NCBI GenBank assembly: GCA_963798655.1
Contig: CAWCUH010000004.1
Coordinates: forward strand, 1,054,001-1,118,000
Reading direction: 5' to 3'
DNA: 64,000 nt
Source: CAVSMC01 sp963798655
Lineage (GTDB): Bacteria; Pseudomonadota; Gammaproteobacteria; Burkholderiales; Casimicrobiaceae
Shown here: in pieces, positions 49,311-57,400 of the stretch
How the letters are laid out: the number at the start of each line of letters is the position of its first letter
Position numbering within the stretch: position 1 is the stretch's first letter
Notes under the pieces: model-generated
What the model saw: the letters and a program-made list of their open reading frames with translations, nothing else
The model's database searches: none
What the model was told of the DNA's origin: nothing
Translations under genes and position numbers: made by a program

Positions 49311-49828
49311 GTTTGACGCGATCCGTCGGGTGGCAGGCGCATCGCGCGCGCGGCGGCGGTCTGCTTCATGCGGAACGCCTCGAGCTTCTTCGCAAGCGCA
49401 GGATCGCCGAGCGCCAGCATCGCGACCGCGAACAGGGCGGCATTGGCTGCGCCGGCTTCGCCGATCGCGAACGTCGCGACCGGAATTCCTTTCGGCATCT
49501 GCACGATCGAATGCAGCGAGTCCTCGCCGCGCAGATACTTCGACGGCACGGGCACTCCGAGCACCGGAATCGCGGTCTTCGAAGCGAGCATGCCGGGAAG
49601 GTGGGCGGCGCCGCCGGCGCCGGCGATGATGCAGCGAAGCCCGCGCGGCTTGGCGTCCTCGGCGTATTCGAACATGTCGTCGGGCATCCGGTGCGCGGAC
49701 ACGACGCGCGCCTCGAACGCGATGCCGAACGCGTCGAGCTGAGCCGCGGCGTGCCGCATGACGTCCCAATCGCTGTCGCTGCCCATCACGAGGCCGACGA
49801 GCGGCGCCTGCTGCTTGCGTTGGGACAT
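49307..49828 (-). CDS. purE: N5-carboxyaminoimidazole ribonucleotide mutase
   Basis: Converts N5-CAIR to CAIR. Class I PurE of 173 residues: VGLVMGSDSDWDVM, VVSAHRMPDDMFEYA with the catalytic His, AGAGGAAHLPGML and GVPVPSKYLRGEDSLHSIVQMPKG. First gene of a purEK pair on the minus strand. A TAGAAT on that strand (49872-49877) lies 44 bases upstream of the ATG and is a plausible -10. Confidence 0.96.
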   Translation of the reverse strand: MSQRKQQAPLVGLVMGSDSDWDVMRHAAAQLDAFGIAFEARVVSAHRMPDDMFEYAEDAKPRGLRCIIAGAGGAAHLPGMLASKTAIPVLGVPVPSKYLRGEDSLHSIVQMPKGIPVATFAIGEAGAANAALFAVAMLALGDPALAKKLEAFRMKQTAAARAMRLPPDGSRQT

Positions 49829-49871
49829 CGAGCTTTTCTCCGCCGATCGGCCTGGGCGTGACGCGCGCCGG

Positions 49872-49877
49872 ATTCTA
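49872..49877 (-). promoter_or_regulatory. Candidate -10 element of purE
   Basis: The minus strand reads TAGAAT in the 120-base divergent purE/slt spacer. No convincing -35 hexamer is found at 16-18 bases upstream. The same hexamer forms the -10 of the better gltB promoter. Confidence 0.35.
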
Positions 49878-49948
49878 GCATCGGTGTCGTCGGGAAGCGT
49901 CGATAAAACGTTGCGTCGATCGTCGCCCGTCGTCGACAATTGCCTACC

Positions 49949-51940
49949 ATGCTGTTTCGCTCCTTCGCCGCATTGCTGCTGTCGCTTGCCGCCTTCGGAC
50001 CGTTCGCCGTGTCCGTCGCGCAGCCGCCGGCCGCATTGTCCCCGGCCGACGCCGATTTCCTGGCCGCAAAGGCCATGTTCGACCGCGGCGACGCACGCAA
50101 GCTCGACCTGATCGCACCGAAGCTTGCCGGTCACCCGCTGGAGATCTACGTCGACTACTGGCGGCTGTCGCTCAGGCTGCCGGTTGCCGCCGACGACGAC
50201 GTGCGCGCATTCGTCGCGCACGCCGCCGGCACGCCGCTCGCGGACGCCGTCCGTGTCGAATGGCTGAAGGCGCTCGGACGGCGCGCGCAGTGGAGCACGT
50301 TCGCGCTCGAGTATCCGCCGGCGGCCGGCGAGGACACCGAGCTCGCGTGCCTTGGCATTCAATATCGCCGCCAGCGCGATGGCGATGCCGCGCTCGGTGC
50401 GGCGCGTGCGTTGTGGTTCACCGGCCAATCGACGCCCGACGCGTGCGAGCCGTTGTTCGCGGCGTTGATCGCGCGCGGCGATTTGACCGTCGACGACCGT
50501 CGCGCGCGCCTTCGGCTCGCGAGCGAGGCGGGCAACACGCGGCTCGCGCACGCCATCGGCGTCGAGCTTCCGCCCGGCGATCGGTTGAGCGCGCGCGATT
50601 TCGACTATGTCGAGCGCGATCCCGCACGCGCTCTCGCGAAGGGTGAGTTCCGCTGGAAGGGCGCCGACGGTCGCGAGCTCGCGCTGTACGCGCTCGAGCG
50701 CGCCGCGCGCAGCGACGCCGCGGCGGCTCGTGCCGGATGGGCGAAGATCCGCTCGCGGCTGCCCGATGCCGATCGACTCTACGGCAATTCGCGGCTCGCG
50801 TACCACGCGGCGCGACAGCTGCTGCCGCAGGCGAACGACTGGTATCGCGAGGCCGCCGGCGCCTCACTGTCCGACGTCCAGCATGCATGGCGTGCGCGTG
50901 CGGCGCTTCGCGCGGCGTCGTGGAGCGACGTCGCCGACGCGATCGACGCGATGCCGCCCTCGCTCGCGCTCGATCCTGCGTGGCGCTACTGGAAGGCGCG
51001 AGCGTACGCGACGAACGGCCACGGCGACGATGCGAAGCTCCTGTTCGCGGGTCTCGCCGACGAGCCGAACTTCTATGGATTGCTCGCGGCGGAGGCAATT
51101 GGACGGCGCGCGCTGTCGGCGAGCGTCGCTCCGCCGCCGCCCGCCGCCGAGGCGCTCGCGGCGTTCGGTGCGCGCAGCGACGTGTCGCGCGCGGTGAAGC
51201 TTGCCGAGCTCGGCTTGCGCGCGGAGGCGCAACGCGAGTGGTTCGCGATCGTGCGCGGGCGCCCGGACGACGAGCTGCTCGTCGCCGCCGAATACGCGCG
51301 CCGCAAGGGACTCTACGATCGCGCGATCAACACCGCCGAGCGCACGTCGTCGTCGCACGATTACACGCTGCGCTACCTCACGCCGTATCGCGAGCAGTTC
51401 GTCGCCGCGGCGCGCGAGCAGGCGGTCGATCCCGCGCTGCTGTTCGGCATCGCACGGCAGGAATCGCGTTTCGCGGCCGACATCGTGTCTTCCGCCGGCG
51501 CCGTCGGGTTGATGCAGTTGATGCCGCCGACCGCCAAATGGGTCGCGAAGCAGCTGGGGCAGAACGACTTCAGCGTCTCGCGCATCAGCGATCCGCGGCT
51601 CAATACGCAGTACGGCGCGTTCTATTTCAGGTACGTGCTCGACAAGCTCGACGGCTCGGCTGCGCTCGCTGCCGCCGCGTATAATGCCGGCCCGAATCGC
51701 GCGCAGGCGTGGCGCGTCGGCGCGCCGCTCGAAGGGGCGGTATGGGTCGAGACGATTCCGTTCAACGAGACGCGCGACTACGTGAAGAAGGTGCTCGCGA
51801 ACACCGTGTTCTACGCACGCGAGCTGCACCAGGCGCACGTTCCGCTGTCGGCGCTGCTCGGCATCGTTTCCGCGCGCACCGCCGCGAACGGCAGCGCAGG
51901 TGCTGCGGCCGGCGGACCCGGCGGCGCGGCGGGAGGCTGA
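49949..51940 (+). CDS. slt: Soluble lytic murein transglycosylase
   Basis: Periplasmic enzyme cleaving glycan strands with formation of 1,6-anhydromuropeptides. From ATG 49949 the 663-residue protein has a signal peptide (about 1-25, AVSVAQ), a long helical solenoid (about 30-460), and the Slt catalytic domain. The domain has the essential Glu in GIARQESRFAADIVSSAGAV, then GLMQLMPPTA, and closes with AAAYNAGPNRAQAW. The last 20 residues are Ala/Gly low complexity. An upstream in-frame TTG at 49940 is less likely. Confidence 0.94.
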   Translation: MLFRSFAALLLSLAAFGPFAVSVAQPPAALSPADADFLAAKAMFDRGDARKLDLIAPKLAGHPLEIYVDYWRLSLRLPVAADDDVRAFVAHAAGTPLADAVRVEWLKALGRRAQWSTFALEYPPAAGEDTELACLGIQYRRQRDGDAALGAARALWFTGQSTPDACEPLFAALIARGDLTVDDRRARLRLASEAGNTRLAHAIGVELPPGDRLSARDFDYVERDPARALAKGEFRWKGADGRELALYALERAARSDAAAARAGWAKIRSRLPDADRLYGNSRLAYHAARQLLPQANDWYREAAGASLSDVQHAWRARAALRAASWSDVADAIDAMPPSLALDPAWRYWKARAYATNGHGDDAKLLFAGLADEPNFYGLLAAEAIGRRALSASVAPPPPAAEALAAFGARSDVSRAVKLAELGLRAEAQREWFAIVRGRPDDELLVAAEYARRKGLYDRAINTAERTSSSHDYTLRYLTPYREQFVAAAREQAVDPALLFGIARQESRFAADIVSSAGAVGLMQLMPPTAKWVAKQLGQNDFSVSRISDPRLNTQYGAFYFRYVLDKLDGSAALAAAAYNAGPNRAQAWRVGAPLEGAVWVETIPFNETRDYVKKVLANTVFYARELHQAHVPLSALLGIVSARTAANGSAGAAAGGPGGAAGG

Positions 51941-51945
51941 CCGGC

Positions 51946-52887
51946 ATGGCGCGCGCGCCGGTGCTCGTGCTCGGCGGCAGCGGCTTCGTCGGCCGCCACG
52001 TCGTCAATCGCCTCGTCGACGCCGACTGGCGCGTCGTCGTGCCCACGCGCCATCGCGAGCGCGCGAAGGCGCTGCTGCCGCTGCCCACCGTCGACGTCGT
52101 CGAAGCCGACGTCAGCGATCCCGCGGTGCTCGGCCGGCTCGCGACCGAGGCGACGGCGCTCGTGAATCTCGTCGGCATCCTGAACGAGAGCGGCGGCGTC
52201 ACGTTCGAGCGCGCGCACGTCGAGCTCGCGCGGAGCGTGGTTGCCGTCTGCAAGAGCATCGGCGTGCGCCGCCTGGTTCACATGAGCGCGCTCAACGCCG
52301 ATCCGGCGGGGCCGAGCAAGTACCTGCGCTCGAAAGGCGAAGCGGCAGCGATCGTCATGGCGTCCGGGCTCGACTGGACGATCTTCGAGCCATCGGTCAT
52401 TTTCGGCCGCGAAGACTCGTTCATGAATCTGTTCGCGCGGCTCGCGCGCGCGTTCCCGGTGCTGCCGCTCGCCGCTGCGCACGCGAAGTTCCAGCCGGTG
52501 TACGTCGGCGACGTCGCACACTGCTTCGCGCGCGCGCTCGCGCTCGACGCGACGATCGGTCGCCGATACCCGTTGTGCGGGCCGAAGACATACACGCTGC
52601 GCGAGCTTGTCGCATACGCCGCGAAGACGACCGGCTCGCCGCGGCCGATCGTTCCGTTGTCGGGCGGCCTCGCCAAGCTGCAGGCGGCGTTGCTCGAGCG
52701 TCTGCCGGGCACGCCGATGTCGCGCGACAACCTCGCGTCGATGCAGAAAGACAGCTCGTGCGCAGGCCCGTTTGCGGAGGAGTTCGAGCTCGTGCCAACG
52801 GCGCTCGAGGCCATCGCGCCGTCGTACCTGTCGCCCGAAGCGTGGCACGATCGCTACGACGCGTATCGCGTGACCAGCGGCCGCTGA
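51946..52887 (+). CDS. NAD-binding epimerase-like protein (complex I NDUFA9 type)
   Basis: Atypical short-chain/epimerase protein of 313 residues with the N-terminal VLVLGGSGFVGRHVVNRL nucleotide loop, SALNADPAGPSKYLRSKGEAA and EPSVIFGREDSFMNLFARL. Such proteins resemble the mitochondrial complex I accessory subunit NDUFA9 and are often annotated as NAD-dependent epimerases. GGGAGG about 9 bases before ATG 51946 supports the start. It sits 5 bases after slt and 43 bases before cca. Function uncertain. Confidence 0.85.
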   Translation: MARAPVLVLGGSGFVGRHVVNRLVDADWRVVVPTRHRERAKALLPLPTVDVVEADVSDPAVLGRLATEATALVNLVGILNESGGVTFERAHVELARSVVAVCKSIGVRRLVHMSALNADPAGPSKYLRSKGEAAAIVMASGLDWTIFEPSVIFGREDSFMNLFARLARAFPVLPLAAAHAKFQPVYVGDVAHCFARALALDATIGRRYPLCGPKTYTLRELVAYAAKTTGSPRPIVPLSGGLAKLQAALLERLPGTPMSRDNLASMQKDSSCAGPFAEEFELVPTALEAIAPSYLSPEAWHDRYDAYRVTSGR

Positions 52888-52930
52888 CGCCGCTCGTGCG
52901 CCTCGTGCCGTGACGCTTCGCCACGCGCAC

Positions 52931-54181
52931 ATGCGCCAGCCTGTGCAGACCTATCGCGTCGGCGGCTCGGTGCGCGACGAACTGCTCGGCAAGCCGGTGG
53001 TCGACCGCGACTGGGTGGTCGTCGGCGCGACCCCGGAAACGATGCTCGCGTCGGGCTACAAGGCCGTCGGGCGCGACTTCCCGGTGTTCCTGCATCCGGA
53101 CAGCGGCGAGGAATACGCGCTCGCGCGCACCGAGCGCAAGCACGGCCGCGGCTATCGCGGCTTCGAATTCTTCGCCTCGCCCGACGTCACGCTCGAGCAG
53201 GACCTCGCGCGCCGCGACCTGACGATCAACGCGATGGCGCGCGCGGCCGACGGCACGCTGATCGATCCCTTCGGCGGCCGGCGCGATCTCGCCGCAGGCG
53301 TGCTGCGGCACGTGTCGGCGGCGTTCGCCGAGGATCCGCTGCGCGTGCTGCGCGTCGCCCGCTTCGCCGCGCGCTTCTCCTTCGAGGTCGCAACCGAAAC
53401 CGAGGCGCTGATGCGCGAGCTCGCCGCGTCGGGCGAGCTCGCCGAGCTCTCGCCCGAGCGCATGTGGCAGGAGCTTTCGCGCGGGCTGATGGAGGTGCAC
53501 CCGTCGCGGATGCTGTCGGTGCTGCGCGAGTGCGGCGCACTCGTCCAGGTGCTGCCCGAGGTCGACGCGCTGTACGGCGTGCCGCAGCCGATCGTTCATC
53601 ATCCCGAATTCGACGCCGGCGTGCATACGGCGCTCGCGCTCGACTTTGCCGCCCGCGAGCGCTTAGCGCTGCCCGCGCGCTACGCCGTGCTCGCGCACGA
53701 TCTCGGCAAGGCAACAGGCGACGCGCCGCGTTGGCCGCATCACCATGGGCACGAGGCGCGCGGCGTCCGGCTGGCCGAACGTTTGTCGCAGCGGCTGAAA
53801 GTGCCGGTCGACTGCCGCGACGCGGCGCGACTCGCCGCGAAATATCACGGCATCGTGCACCGGGCGGCCGAGCTGCGCCCGTCGACGCTGCTCGATCTGC
53901 TGATCGCCGCCGATGCGCTGCGCCGTCCCGAACGGCTCGACACGCTCATTGCCGCATGCCGAGCGGACGCGCTGTCGCGCCCGGGGAAGGGCGGCGACTA
54001 TTCGCCGGAGCGCATTGTGCGCGGCGCGCTTGGCGTTGTGCGCGGCGTCGATGCCGGCTCAATCGCTCGCGCAACGACAGCGGAACCGTTGCGCGACCCA
54101 TCGGGGCTGTCGGACGTCATCGCGCAGCGGGTGCGCACCGCGAGGCTCGCTGCGCTGCGCGACTGGAAGAGGTCGCCCTAG
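52931..54181 (+). CDS. cca: CCA-adding tRNA nucleotidyltransferase (multifunctional)
   Basis: Adds or repairs the 3'-CCA end of tRNAs; the long form carries an HD phosphohydrolase domain. The 416-residue product from ATG 52931 has YRVGGSVRDELLGKPV, the catalytic DxD in VVDRDWVVVG, RRDLTINAMA, ERMWQELSRGL, and HD residues in LAHDLGKAT. In-frame GTG 52910 would add seven residues. Tail-to-tail with coq7 (4-base overlap). Confidence 0.94.
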   Translation: MRQPVQTYRVGGSVRDELLGKPVVDRDWVVVGATPETMLASGYKAVGRDFPVFLHPDSGEEYALARTERKHGRGYRGFEFFASPDVTLEQDLARRDLTINAMARAADGTLIDPFGGRRDLAAGVLRHVSAAFAEDPLRVLRVARFAARFSFEVATETEALMRELAASGELAELSPERMWQELSRGLMEVHPSRMLSVLRECGALVQVLPEVDALYGVPQPIVHHPEFDAGVHTALALDFAARERLALPARYAVLAHDLGKATGDAPRWPHHHGHEARGVRLAERLSQRLKVPVDCRDAARLAAKYHGIVHRAAELRPSTLLDLLIAADALRRPERLDTLIAACRADALSRPGKGGDYSPERIVRGALGVVRGVDAGSIARATTAEPLRDPSGLSDVIAQRVRTARLAALRDWKRSP

Positions 54182-54798
54182 ATCCGGTACGCGAGCGTCT
54201 TCATCACGCTCGCGGCGACGCGCATCAGGCCCTTGACCGGCAGCGGAAGATCGATGGCGCCCGCCGCCTGTGCCATGGCGCCGTGCCGCGCTTCGTCGTC
54301 GCGCATCTGTTCGACGATCGCGCGGCTCTTCATGTCGGCCGGCGGCAAGTCTTCCATGTGGCCGGTGAGGTGCTCCTCGACCTGGCGCTCGGTCTCGACG
54401 ACGAAGCCGAGGTTCGTGCGGTCGCCGGCGAGGCCGGCCGCGAGGCCGATCGCGAACGAGCCTGCATACCACACGGGATTGAGCCACGACGCGCGGTCGT
54501 TGAGCTCGGCAAGCCGCGACTGCGTCCACGCGAGGTGCTCTTCCTCCTCGCGCGCAGCCTGCGCGAAGCGCGTGCGCACCTCGGGATCGCGGGCGACCAG
54601 CGACTGCGCCGCGTACAGCGCCTGCGCGCACACTTCGCCGGTGTGGTTCACGCGCATCAATCCCGCGGCGTGCTGGCGCTCGGCGTCCGGCATCGTCGCG
54701 TCGCGCAGTTCGGCGCCCGGGATCGGCCGCACGCTCGTCGACACGCCGGCGAGCGTGCGCAGCGCGCGATCGAAGCCGAGCACGAGATCGTCGACCAT
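54178..54798 (-). CDS. coq7: 2-polyprenyl-3-methyl-6-methoxy-1,4-benzoquinone monooxygenase
   Basis: Di-iron monooxygenase for the C6 hydroxylation in ubiquinone synthesis, replacing UbiF. 206 residues from ATG 54798 (MVDDLVLGFDRALRTLAG; ATG 54813 would add five). Iron-ligand helices are visible: NHTGEVCAQALYAAQ, AREEEEHLAW, RQVEEHLTGH and MRDDEARHG, the Glu/ExxH pairs of the Coq7/CatF fold. Monofunctional and full length. Lies downstream of the porin terminator on the same strand. Confidence 0.94.
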   Translation of the reverse strand: MVDDLVLGFDRALRTLAGVSTSVRPIPGAELRDATMPDAERQHAAGLMRVNHTGEVCAQALYAAQSLVARDPEVRTRFAQAAREEEEHLAWTQSRLAELNDRASWLNPVWYAGSFAIGLAAGLAGDRTNLGFVVETERQVEEHLTGHMEDLPPADMKSRAIVEQMRDDEARHGAMAQAAGAIDLPLPVKGLMRVAASVMKTLAYRI

Positions 54799-54844
54799 CG
54801 ATCGATCATACATCAGCGCTAGCGCGCCAGGCGCGATGGCAATG

Positions 54845-54869
54845 AAAACGGGCGCCGAAGCGCCCGTTT
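54845..54869 (-). terminator. Intrinsic terminator after the porin gene
   Basis: On the minus strand a 9-bp stem AAACGGGCG/CGCCCGTTT with a 6-base loop, followed by TTTT, lies about 41 bases after the porin stop. It separates the abundant porin transcript from coq7. The partial stem A/T edges match the terminator at 8829-8854 in design. Confidence 0.75.
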
Positions 54870-54909
54870 CCAGTGCTTGCTGCAGCAGCGAAGATCGATC
54901 GGCTTCGAC

Positions 54910-55992
54910 CTAGAAGAAGTGGACGAGACCGAACACCACGCCACCCGGATCGCCGCCCGGCCGGACCGAATACGAGTTGATGTTGAACGTGTACTGCGCG
55001 CGATTCTTGTTGTCGATCCTGACGTAGCCGGCATAGGCCAGCGTGCGCTTCGACAGCGGATACGTGTAGCTGATCTCGTATTGCTGCGCATCGGTATCGT
55101 TGCCGTGGACGAGGCCGGCCACCTGCGCCGCGTCCGATGCCGAACCCTTGCCCTCGTTCGCCCTGATGTAGGCGAGGTAGAGCTGTCCCGGACCGAGATT
55201 GACGGTGCCGCTCAGGCCCCAGAGGTCGCGCTTCAGGTCGCCGCTGGCGACTTCGTACTTCAGGTGCTCGTACACCGCCCCGAGGCGAAACATGCCGAAG
55301 TTGTAGCCACCCGCGACCGAGATCGCGTCGTCATCGAGATTGTTGCCGCGGACTTCCTTGTGCCGTTCATACGCCAGGCCGGCCTGGATCGGGCCGTTGT
55401 TGTAGAAGCCGCCGAGCGAGACCACGCCGGCGTGGGTCGCGTTTTCGTACGAGCCGTACTGCGCCTCGAAGTTGAAGCCGGAGATCGTCGGGGAATCGTA
55501 GCGGATGCTGTTGCGGATGCGGTCGTCGAAGCCGCCGTTCTCCGGCTGGCCCGCGAAGCCTTGCGCCCACAGCGACGCGGTCGACAGGATCGACGTCGTC
55601 AACGTCGGCACGTTACCGAAGATCGGGTGGATGTCGTCGTACGGGGCGAGGAAGCGGCCCATCTTGAACGTGCCCCAGCTGCCCTGCAGGCCGACGAACG
55701 TTTCGCGGCCGGCGAGCGTGCCGCCCGAGGCGTCCGCGACGATCGAGCTCTCGATCTGGAAGATCGCGCTCAGCCCACCGCCGAGCGATTCGACGCCGCG
55801 CACGCCGAGCCGCGACGAGTTCGAGCTCAGCCGGTTGATGGTCGGGTTCGACCCATCCGTCTGCTGGCCCTTGACGAACTCGTAATCGAGATTGACGCGA
55901 CCGTATAGCGTGACGTTCGCGGTTTGCGCCTGCGCGGCCATCGGCAATGCAAAGGCGCCGGCGACTGCGAGGGCGACGAGCTTCTTGTTCAT
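54910..55992 (-). CDS. Gram-negative trimeric porin
   Basis: General outer-membrane porin of the Burkholderia/Neisseria type (360 aa): Sec signal peptide (about 1-22, MAAQAQ), start of the barrel TANVTLYGRVNLDYEF, a constriction-loop region with SSRLGVRGVESLGGG and GRFLAPYDDIHPIFG, and repeated beta strands. It ends in the terminal Phe of FGLVHFF that BAM recognises. A strong ribosome-binding site (GAGGAG) precedes the ATG. Substrate range not deducible. Confidence 0.95.
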   Translation of the reverse strand: MNKKLVALAVAGAFALPMAAQAQTANVTLYGRVNLDYEFVKGQQTDGSNPTINRLSSNSSRLGVRGVESLGGGLSAIFQIESSIVADASGGTLAGRETFVGLQGSWGTFKMGRFLAPYDDIHPIFGNVPTLTTSILSTASLWAQGFAGQPENGGFDDRIRNSIRYDSPTISGFNFEAQYGSYENATHAGVVSLGGFYNNGPIQAGLAYERHKEVRGNNLDDDAISVAGGYNFGMFRLGAVYEHLKYEVASGDLKRDLWGLSGTVNLGPGQLYLAYIRANEGKGSASDAAQVAGLVHGNDTDAQQYEISYTYPLSKRTLAYAGYVRIDNKNRAQYTFNINSYSVRPGGDPGGVVFGLVHFF

Positions 55993-56401
55993 CGAGTCTC
56001 TCCTCTAACGGGATAAAATTGGCAAGGAGTCGAGCGGAACGCCAGCGCTTGCCATCTGAACCTTCTCATGAATGTCGAGAAGTTGAGTCCATTGTGCCAA
56101 AGGGCCGAACAGGGTGCCAACGAAATGCCCGAACCTGTGCCGGGGGTGCGTTTTGCTGTTGCTAAAACGCGACAGAACGGGCCTCGACGGCGCCGGCAGA
56201 CCGTCGGATCGGCACTTGAGGTCTATCATCGAAACTCTGCGCCAAGCTGCTGATCGGCCGTGGAAAACAGCGCGTTTCGATCCGCGATGACGCGCGTTGC
56301 CGCGTCTCGCGCCCATTTCGATAAATTGCCCGCGTCGCGCATTCGGGTCGGCAATCGACGAACGCGCGGCACTATGACCGGCGAACCGATACGGAATCGA
56401 A
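55993..56401. other. Divergent spacer between the porin and the polysaccharide cluster
   Basis: No convincing gene in these 409 bases; short readings on both strands lack family features. It holds the porin leader, a possible porin promoter (56091-56120) and a small inverted repeat GCGTTTT/AAAACGC (56148-56154 and 56164-56170) that could be an operator. The right part should contain the promoter of the WecA-like gene, but no clear boxes are seen. Confidence 0.55.
56091..56120 (-). promoter_or_regulatory. Candidate promoter of the porin gene
   Basis: On the minus strand TTGGCA (complement of 56115-56120) and CACAAT (complement of 56091-56096) are 18 bases apart, giving a leader of about 95 bases to the porin ATG. 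The -35 matches 5 of 6 consensus positions, the -10 fewer. Confidence 0.35.
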
Positions 56402-57400
56402 TTGATCGACGCGGCTAGTCGACTGGCGGGCGCAGCGGCGCCCGTATTCGTCTCCGCCGCGTTGACGGCGCTCGCTGTCGTGGTGCTTCGACGCATCGCC
56501 GTGCGGCTGCCGCTCGCGCATCCGAACGCGCGCTCGCTGCACGACGAGCCGGTCCCGCGCGTCGGCGGCGTCGCGATCTGGGCCGGCGTGCTGCCGGCTT
56601 CGCTGTTCGCGCCGCCGCTGGGGATCGCGGCGAGGGCATGGCTCGCGGGATTCCTGCTGCTCGCCATCGTTTCGGCGATCGACGACTGGCGCGGCGTGCC
56701 GCCGTGGGTACGGCTTGCCGTGCACGGCGCGGGCGCCGCGCTCGCCGTGTCCGGCTTCGCGTCGTCGACAAGCGTTGGCGCATCGATCGCCGCTGCGCTC
56801 ATCATCGTGTGGGCGGCGAACCTGTACAACTTCATGGACGGAAGCGACGGCCTCGCGACACTGATGGCGTTCTTCGGCTTCGGCGCGCTCGGCGCGGCCG
56901 CGGCGCACGCGGGAGCGCCGTCCGGCGCGCTCTACGCGGTCGCATCCGCGTCGCTCGTGTTCCTCGCCGTGAACATGCCGCCTGCACGGATGTTCATGGG
57001 CGACGTCGGCGCCGTGCCGCTCGGCTTTCTCGCGGGTGCATGGAGCATCGCGGGATCGCTCGCCGGCGCCTGGCCGGCGTGGCTTCCGGTGCTCGTCTTC
57101 CTGCCGTTCTGGAGCGATGCGACGATCACGCTCGCGTCGCGCGTCGCGCGCGGCGAGCGGATCTTCTCCGCGCACCGCTCGCACTACTACCAGCGGCTGC
57201 ATCGGCTCGGCGCCGGCCATCGCGGAACCCTGCTCTGTTTCGGCGTTCTGATGCTGTTGACCTCGCTGTCGGCGCTGGGCGCGCTCGCACTGTCACCTGC
57301 GGTCGGCTGGGTCGTCACCGGGGCGTGGCTCGCGGTCCACGCCGCGCTCTTCGCCGCCATCGAATATCATTGGCGCAAACGTTGTTTGCCCGTGCAATGA
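56402..57400 (+). CDS. WecA/MraY-type undecaprenyl-phosphate sugar transferase
   Basis: Polytopic GT4 family enzyme that starts glycan assembly by linking a sugar-1-phosphate (often GlcNAc-1-P) to undecaprenyl phosphate. 332 residues with about nine membrane helices. Motifs include ARSLHDEPVPRVGGVAIW, the Asp pair in IVSAIDDWRG, NLYNFMDGSDGLA, MFMGDVGAVPLGF and the His loop FSAHRSHYYQRL, all WecA-family landmarks. Start codon TTG 56402, the only start before the first helix. Overlaps the next gene by 4 bases (ATGA). First of the surface-glycan genes. Confidence 0.9.
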   Translation: MIDAASRLAGAAAPVFVSAALTALAVVVLRRIAVRLPLAHPNARSLHDEPVPRVGGVAIWAGVLPASLFAPPLGIAARAWLAGFLLLAIVSAIDDWRGVPPWVRLAVHGAGAALAVSGFASSTSVGASIAAALIIVWAANLYNFMDGSDGLATLMAFFGFGALGAAAAHAGAPSGALYAVASASLVFLAVNMPPARMFMGDVGAVPLGFLAGAWSIAGSLAGAWPAWLPVLVFLPFWSDATITLASRVARGERIFSAHRSHYYQRLHRLGAGHRGTLLCFGVLMLLTSLSALGALALSPAVGWVVTGAWLAVHAALFAAIEYHWRKRCLPVQ